Assembly: GCA_041552055.1 (NCBI GenBank)
Contig: JBFELO010000157.1
Span: forward strand, 1-10,426
Direction: 5' to 3'
From: JBFELO01 sp041552055
GTDB taxonomy: Bacteria; Acidobacteriota; Thermoanaerobaculia; Thermoanaerobaculales; Sulfomarinibacteraceae
Length of the DNA: 10,426 bases
Under the pieces are notes generated by a model, which ran no database searches, was not told where the DNA came from, and saw only the letters and a program-made list of their open reading frames with translations. This document shows, piece by piece, positions 6,478 through 10,426 of the stretch. The number at the start of each line of letters is the position of its first letter. The first letter of the stretch is position 1. The translations under genes were made by a program, and so were the position numbers.

Positions 6478-7499
6478 AGGACTCTACGCCGTCACGCGTG
6501 CTGCTCGCCCACGGCTCCGGGGGACGCCTGACGCAGGAGCTCGTTCAACAGACCTTTCTGCCTCACCTCAAGAATCCGATTCTCGAGGTCCTGTCGGACT
6601 CCGCGGTATTACCGGAGCTCCCACCGGGACGGCCGGCACTCACCACCGATGGCTTTGTCGTCGATCCTCTGGTGTTCCCCGGCGGGGACCTCGGCTACCT
6701 GAGTGTGGTCGGAACCGTCAACGACCTTGCGATGGCCGGCGCCAGGCCGCTGTGGCTCACCTGGGCTCTCATTCTCGAGGAAGGTGCCCCGGGCGATCTG
6801 ATAGCGATCTGCGTCGAGGGCGCCGCCAGGGCGGTCGACGAGGCGCAGGTCCAAATCGTGGCCGGTGACACCAAGGTCGTCCCCCGTGGCAAGGGGGACG
6901 GGGTGTACGCCGTGACCGCGGGGCTGGGCGTGGTGCCGCCCGACCGCGATCTGGGAGACCACCGTGTCTCGGCTGGTGACGCGATCATCGTCTCCGGTCC
7001 GATCGGCGATCACGGTGCCACAATCATGGCCTGTCGCCACGGCCTCGGCAGCGACGACCTCCGCTCCGACTGCGCGCCCGAGGCATCTCTCGTGGAGGCG
7101 GTCTTCGCGTCGGGCGTCGAGATCCATGCTCTGCACGACCCGACCCGCGGCGGCCTGCTCACCCAATGCCACGAGGTCGCGGTGGGCACCGGCCTCCGGC
7201 TGGTCCTCAGTGAGGAGGCAATCCCCGTTCGACCCCAGGTACGAGCGGTCTCCGAGGTGCTCGGACTCGAGGTGCTGAGCCTCGCCTGCGAAGGTCGCGT
7301 GGTGGCATGGGTGGCGGGGTCCCATGCAGACGCAGCCGTCGACGCTTTCCGTGCTCATCCCTCCGGGCGCGAGGCGGTCATCATCGGCAGCGTCCAGGAG
7401 CGCGAGCCCGGCCAGGTCCCCGTTGTGCTCGAGACCCTCGCCGGCGGAGAACGGCCGCTCGACCTGATGTCGGGGACGGATCTTCCCAGAATCTGCTAG
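6474..7499 (+). CDS. hypE: HypE, carbamoyl dehydratase
   Basis: HypE is an ATP-dependent dehydratase of the PurM/AIR-synthase fold. It receives the carbamoyl group from HypF on its C-terminal Cys, dehydrates it to thiocyanate and donates CN to the HypCD-bound iron. The 341-residue product ends in PRIC, the exact family signature, with the acceptor Cys341 as last residue. Other conserved parts are AHGSGG (12-17), GTVNDLAMAGARP, VAGDTKVV, GPIGDHG and DPTRGGL, the phosphate- and ATP-handling loops of the fold. The start is the ATG at 6474 overlapping the hypD stop by 4 nt. GAGG four bases before it is a modest ribosome site. An in-frame upstream ATG at 6357 lies deep inside hypD and adds 39 residues absent from HypE. 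This is the last hyp gene, followed by two hairpins. Confidence 0.97.
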   Translation: MKDSTPSRVLLAHGSGGRLTQELVQQTFLPHLKNPILEVLSDSAVLPELPPGRPALTTDGFVVDPLVFPGGDLGYLSVVGTVNDLAMAGARPLWLTWALILEEGAPGDLIAICVEGAARAVDEAQVQIVAGDTKVVPRGKGDGVYAVTAGLGVVPPDRDLGDHRVSAGDAIIVSGPIGDHGATIMACRHGLGSDDLRSDCAPEASLVEAVFASGVEIHALHDPTRGGLLTQCHEVAVGTGLRLVLSEEAIPVRPQVRAVSEVLGLEVLSLACEGRVVAWVAGSHADAAVDAFRAHPSGREAVIIGSVQEREPGQVPVVLETLAGGERPLDLMSGTDLPRIC

Positions 7500-7548
7500 C
7501 GCACTCCGCTACGCGGATTGCGGTGGATACCGGTCGGTCTTCCGATCG
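7500..7548 (+). terminator. Two hairpins directly after hypE, possible terminator
   Basis: The first hairpin (7500-7522) pairs CGCA and TCCGC with GCGGA and TGCG around a TAC loop, with one internal mismatch, and starts one base after the hypE TAG. The second (7531-7548) pairs CGGTCGG with CCGATCG around a TCTT loop, including one G-U pair. Neither is followed by a T-run, so they do not make a classical intrinsic terminator. They could protect the 3' end of the message or act with Rho. Confidence 0.4.
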
Positions 7549-7612
7549 TGAACGTGATGGGATAACCCCGATACTGAAGGCCCCCGGGCACCACAACGGT
7601 CACCACCCCACG

Positions 7613-7731
7613 TGTCATCCCGAGGCCCAAAGGGCCGAAGAATCCCCTCCGATCTCCGGAGCGGCGATGAGATTGCGCGGGCGCTCGTTCGTGAGGGGAT
7701 TCTTCGCTCGCTACGCTCTCTCAGAATGACA
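7613..7731. repeat. 119-bp palindromic intergenic repeat element
   Basis: The left arm (7613-7649) and right arm (7693-7731, inverted) share the outer TGTCAT and the inner 14 bases CGAAGAATCCCCTC exactly. They enclose a 43-bp centre. The left arm has its own small hairpin, GGCCC-AAA-GGGCC (7624-7636). The middle portions of the two arms differ. There is no open reading frame of note, no transposase and no obvious target duplication, so it looks like a non-autonomous REP- or MITE-like element. It sits between two convergent genes, where the long hairpin could end transcription from both sides. A single related arm occurs at 1573-1611. Confidence 0.8.
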
Positions 7732-7774
7732 CTTAGACGACGCCGCCAGAGCAACGTCCGAGGCCAATCGGCAG

Positions 7775-8254
7775 CTAATCCCGCAGCTCCTCCAGCCGCT
7801 CCTGCACCTTCGCGGCATGCCCCTTCGCCTTCACGTTGGGCCAGTGGTGGACGACCTTGCCCTGCGGATCGATCAGGACAGTTGAGCGGATCACGCCGGT
7901 GACGGTCTTGCCGTACATCTTCTTTTCGCCCCACGCGCCGTACGCCTCCATCACCCCGTGCTCCGGATCGCTCAACAGCCGCACACCGAGATCGTGCTTG
8001 TCGATGAACTTCCGGTGCTTGGCCGGAGGGTCCGGGCTGCAGCCCAACACCAGCGCGTTCAGCCCCCGAAAAGCCTCGATACCCTCGGTGAACTCGCACG
8101 CCTCGGTGGTGCACCCGGGGGTGTCGTCGCGCGGGTAAAAGTAGAGCACCACCCATGAGCCCTTGAAGTCGGCGAGCGAGACCTTGGCCTCGTCTTGGTC
8201 GAGCAGTTCGAACGTCGGCGCGGCGCGCCCGATCTCGATTCTTGAAGCAGCCAT
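7775..8254 (-). CDS. bcp: Peroxiredoxin, BCP/PrxQ type
   Basis: This is a cytoplasmic thiol peroxidase that reduces hydrogen peroxide and organic hydroperoxides, normally regenerated by thioredoxin. The product has 159 residues, normal for the family. The active site reads YPRDDTPGCTTEACEF, with peroxidatic Cys48, Thr45 before it, and Cys53 four residues on, the resolving Cys of atypical two-cysteine BCP proteins. Arg123 in VIRSTVLID is the conserved catalytic arginine. The usual GVSxDS stretch is GCSPDPPAKH here (71-80), adding a third cysteine, C72. The ATG at 8254 has GGGAGGA (8261-8267) six bases upstream. The gene converges on hypE and is divergent from the cyclophilin gene across 106 bp. 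No signal peptide is seen. Protection of oxygen-sensitive enzymes would suit the neighbourhood but is not shown. Confidence 0.95.
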   Translation of the reverse strand: MAASRIEIGRAAPTFELLDQDEAKVSLADFKGSWVVLYFYPRDDTPGCTTEACEFTEGIEAFRGLNALVLGCSPDPPAKHRKFIDKHDLGVRLLSDPEHGVMEAYGAWGEKKMYGKTVTGVIRSTVLIDPQGKVVHHWPNVKAKGHAAKVQERLEELRD

Positions 8255-8324
8255 CGCGAATCCTCCCAGCTACTCTCGACTGAATCCAACATCTGCCGCC
8301 CCGAATCCGTTCCCACCGCTGTCG

Positions 8325-8350
8325 TGTTAGAGTTGCCCTTCCAGAGGAGG
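8325..8350 (+). promoter_or_regulatory. Extended -10 promoter and ribosome site of the cyclophilin gene
   Basis: TGT followed by TAGAGT (8325-8333) fits an extended -10 (TGn-TAnnnT), placing transcription start near 8340. AGAGGAGG at 8343-8350 is a strong ribosome binding site ten bases before the ATG at 8361. No clear -35 is present, as is allowed for extended -10 promoters. The same 106-bp gap must also hold the promoter of the divergent peroxiredoxin, which was not recognised. Confidence 0.4.
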
Positions 8351-8360
8351 TTGGAAAACG

Positions 8361-9047
8361 ATGACCAGATCAAGCCGTGTGCTGCTTCTCGCCATGATCA
8401 TTGCACTCGCGGTCGGTTCACTCGCCCTTCCCTCGAGGGCTGCCGCGCAGGACGAAGAGAGCGACGCCGCCAATCCCGCGTTGCTCGATCCGAGCCTCGC
8501 CGCCCAACCCGCACCCGACACCTTCAAGGTCAAGCTCGAGACCACCAAGGGTGAGATCCTGATCGACGTGGTTCGCAAGTGGGCCCCCAATGGGGCCGAT
8601 CGGTTCTTCAACCTCGTCAAGATCGGGTACTACGACAACACCGGCTTTTTCAGGGTCATCGACGGGTTCATGGCCCAGGTCGGTTTGCACGGGAAACCCG
8701 AGGTTACGGCCGCCTGGTCGCGGGTCCCGATCGCCGACGACCCGGTCAAGAAGTCGAACACCCGCGGCATGGTCACCTTTGCCATGAAGTCCAGCCCGAA
8801 CTCGCGCACTGCGCAGTTCTTCATCAACTACGGCGACAATTCCTACCTCGACAAGAGCGGTTTCGCTCCGATCGGCAAGGTCGTCGACGGTATGAAGGTG
8901 GCCGATTCGCTGTACTCGGAGTACGGGGAGGGCGCGCCGCGCGGCACCGGACCCTCGCAGGGCAGGTTGACGCAGGAGGGCAACGCCTACCTCAAGACCG
9001 AGTTCCCCCAGCTGGACTACATCGTCCGGGCCACCATCGTCGAGTAG
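8361..9047 (+). CDS. Exported cyclophilin-type peptidyl-prolyl cis-trans isomerase
   Basis: The 228-residue product starts with a signal peptide: basic MTRSSR, a hydrophobic run (about 7-22) and a likely cleavage after SRAAA near residue 29. It should therefore act in the periplasm or outside the cell on proline bonds of folding proteins. A low-complexity linker (30-52) leads into the cyclophilin domain (about 55-185). That domain shows GFFRVIDGFMAQ (Arg98, Phe103, Gln106), RGMVTFAMKSSPNSRTAQFFIN (135-156) and GFAPIGKVVDGM (167-178). The normal MxQGGD is replaced by MAQVGLHG, as in a subfamily of exported bacterial cyclophilins. After the domain comes a tail (186-228) with GEGAPRGTGPSQGR and EGNAYL segments, not part of the minimal fold. 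A strong AGAGGAGG sets the start. The gene may be monocistronic, or read on into the kinase 61 bp downstream. Confidence 0.92.
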   Translation: MTRSSRVLLLAMIIALAVGSLALPSRAAAQDEESDAANPALLDPSLAAQPAPDTFKVKLETTKGEILIDVVRKWAPNGADRFFNLVKIGYYDNTGFFRVIDGFMAQVGLHGKPEVTAAWSRVPIADDPVKKSNTRGMVTFAMKSSPNSRTAQFFINYGDNSYLDKSGFAPIGKVVDGMKVADSLYSEYGEGAPRGTGPSQGRLTQEGNAYLKTEFPQLDYIVRATIVE

Positions 9048-9063
9048 CGTCGCACTGGATCGA

Positions 9064-9094
9064 CTGGCAGCTCGAACGCCGGCCGCAGTATGAT
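9064..9094 (+). promoter_or_regulatory. Candidate promoter of the Ser/Thr kinase gene
   Basis: TATGAT (9089-9094) matches the -10 consensus at five of six positions. CTGGCA (9064-9069) matches the -35 at four of six, with a 19-bp spacer that is slightly long. The expected start, near 9101, gives a leader of under ten bases that includes AGAGG (9100-9104) before the ATG at 9109. It lies in the 61-bp gap after the cyclophilin gene, in which no terminator is seen. Confidence 0.35.
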
Positions 9095-9108
9095 CTGCCA
9101 GAGGTCCG

Positions 9109-10426
9109 ATGAGTTCCAGCTCGGATGACGCGTTGCGCCGGCGGGCCGTGTTCGATGAGAACGCGGCGGAGATCCTGCGTCTGGCCGTCGAAAAGGGCTT
9201 GATCTCGCACCACGACGCCGAGACGGCGGTATCCGACATCCGTGACAGGATCACCGCGCAATCGTCATCCCGCGAGTCACCGTCAGTTGTCGAGGCACTG
9301 AAGGACGTCGGCGTCCTCGACCCGGACACACTTGACAGCCTGGCCGAGCAACTGGGCGTGGTGGGAGGGGTCACACCGCCGTCCGATGCGCCGCCAGAGG
9401 GTGTTGGCGGCGACGCCTTTGCCGATCCGTTCGACGTGCCCCCGGTCAAGAACTGGGACCGCTACGAGCTCGTCAGCTTCATCGGCCGCGGAGGCATGGG
9501 CGATGTCTGGAAGGCGCGAGACCCCCGACTCGGCAGGTTCGTGGCGATCAAGTTCCTACGCCGGGACACGCCCGAAATCGCTCGCCGATTCGCCCGCGAG
9601 GCCCAGGTACAGGCTCGGATCGACCACGACAACGTCTGCCAGGTCTACGAGGTCGGGGACGTCGAAGGCCACGCGTACATCGCGATGCAGTACATATCCG
9701 GCGGTTCGCTCAAGGAAATCAGGGACCTGGCCACGGTCCGCGATAAAGTCGAGATCATGGTCGACGTCGCCGACGGGCTGCACGCAGCCCACCAGGCCGG
9801 CCTGATCCACCGCGACGTCAAACCCGCCAACGTCCTCGTGGAGCGCACCGATGACGACGACTGGCGTCCGTTCGTCGTCGACTTTGGCATCGCCCGCGAC
9901 GTCGACAGCCGCGGTGACGTCACGCAGTCAGGCATGGTGCTCGGGACACCCGCATTCGCCGCACCTGAGCAGGTGCGAGGCGAAACCCGCAACCTGGATC
10001 GTCGCACCGACGTCTACAGCCTCGGTGCGACTCTGTACTGGTTTCTCACCGATCGCCCTCCCTACGACGGCGGATATCCGGAGGTGTTGGCCGGGATCAC
10101 CGACCGCGAGCCCCAGCCCCCTCACCGCCTCAACCCCGAGATCCCGGTGGACCTCGAGACGATCGTTCTCAAGTGCCTCGAAAAGGAACCGGACCGACGG
10201 TACTCGACGGCACGCGAAGTGTCGGAGGACCTCCGGAGGTTTCTCTCCGGCGAGCCGATCACCGCACGGCCGGCAAGCCTGATCTACAAGATCACCAAGA
10301 AGGTGCGCAAACACCGTGGGCTGACGGCCGCGGCCGTGGCGGTCGCGCTGGCATTCGCGCTGGTCACAGGCTTGAGCCTGCGCACGAACCTGCAGGCACG
10401 GCGCCAGGCGGCAATCGCCCAACGGC
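9109..10426 (+). CDS. Transmembrane Hanks-type Ser/Thr protein kinase, 3' end outside window
   Basis: The frame is open for 439 codons to the right edge, so the C-terminus is missing. The kinase domain (about 119-380) is complete: glycine loop GRGGMGDV (126-133), Lys148 in VAIK, Glu164, catalytic HRDVKPAN (234-241, Asp236), DFG (258-260), GTPAFAAPEQ (279-288) and DVYSLG (301-306). It should be active and to phosphorylate Ser/Thr on unknown targets. HRD with Arg suggests activation-loop control. Before it is a 115-residue region with two similar helical segments (about 21-46 and 59-83), each with a short Gly-hydrophobic turn (EKGLIS and DVGVLD), which may be a small binding or docking domain. 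After it, a membrane helix (about 404-424) is followed by the charged start of another domain, possibly TPR repeats as in many similar kinases. The ATG at 9109 follows AGAGG with a short 4-nt spacing. Confidence 0.92.
   Translation, partial: MSSSSDDALRRRAVFDENAAEILRLAVEKGLISHHDAETAVSDIRDRITAQSSSRESPSVVEALKDVGVLDPDTLDSLAEQLGVVGGVTPPSDAPPEGVGGDAFADPFDVPPVKNWDRYELVSFIGRGGMGDVWKARDPRLGRFVAIKFLRRDTPEIARRFAREAQVQARIDHDNVCQVYEVGDVEGHAYIAMQYISGGSLKEIRDLATVRDKVEIMVDVADGLHAAHQAGLIHRDVKPANVLVERTDDDDWRPFVVDFGIARDVDSRGDVTQSGMVLGTPAFAAPEQVRGETRNLDRRTDVYSLGATLYWFLTDRPPYDGGYPEVLAGITDREPQPPHRLNPEIPVDLETIVLKCLEKEPDRRYSTAREVSEDLRRFLSGEPITARPASLIYKITKKVRKHRGLTAAAVAVALAFALVTGLSLRTNLQARRQAAIAQR

Noticed and set aside
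9264..9276. GTCATCCCGCGAG inside the kinase gene, similar to the repeat start
   Set aside because: The similarity stops after a dozen bases and the kinase reading frame is uninterrupted, so it is a chance match.

Overview
The window is GC-rich, densely coded bacterial chromosome. Its centre is a complete six-gene hyp operon for [NiFe]-hydrogenase maturation, in the order hypA-hypB-hypF-hypC-hypD-hypE, all on the + strand (1654-7499). Several features suggest an uncultured Acidobacteriota-like or similar soil or sediment bacterium: a PASTA-less Ser/Thr kinase with a membrane helix just after the catalytic domain, a secreted cyclophilin with a long conserved-looking C-terminal tail, and a dispersed TGTCAT...CCCCTC palindromic repeat. 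That assignment is inference, and no marker gene in the window settles it.

Layout. 1-1375 (-): an NAD(P)-dependent extended SDR (epimerase/dehydratase family) with an unusual extra helical C-terminal domain, cut by the left edge. 1376-1653: the divergent control region between the SDR and hypA, holding -10-like boxes for both genes, a 12-bp perfect palindrome and one arm of the dispersed repeat. 1654-7499 (+): hypABFCDE, with 4-nt stop/start overlaps at A/B, C/D and D/E and short gaps at B/F (28 nt) and F/C (40 nt). 7500-7774: a convergent intergenic region with two hairpins directly after hypE and a 119-bp palindromic repeat element. 7775-8254 (-): a BCP/PrxQ-type peroxiredoxin. 8361-9047 (+): an exported cyclophilin-type peptidyl-prolyl isomerase. 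9109 to the right edge (+): a transmembrane Hanks-type Ser/Thr kinase, incomplete. Both edge genes are open to the end of the window without a stop.

How the genes work together. HypF and HypE (carbamoyl transfer, then dehydration to thiocyanate) make the cyanide ligands. HypC and HypD carry and assemble the Fe(CN)2CO group. HypA and HypB deliver nickel. Each Hyp protein keeps its diagnostic residues, so the pathway looks functional. No hydrogenase subunit or maturation endopeptidase is in the window, so the target enzyme must be encoded elsewhere. The peroxiredoxin, cyclophilin and kinase look like ordinary housekeeping neighbours. The least ordinary items are the SDR fused to an RsbRD-N-like helical domain divergent from hypA, a possible leaderless hypA promoter, and members of one repeat family on both sides of the hyp operon.
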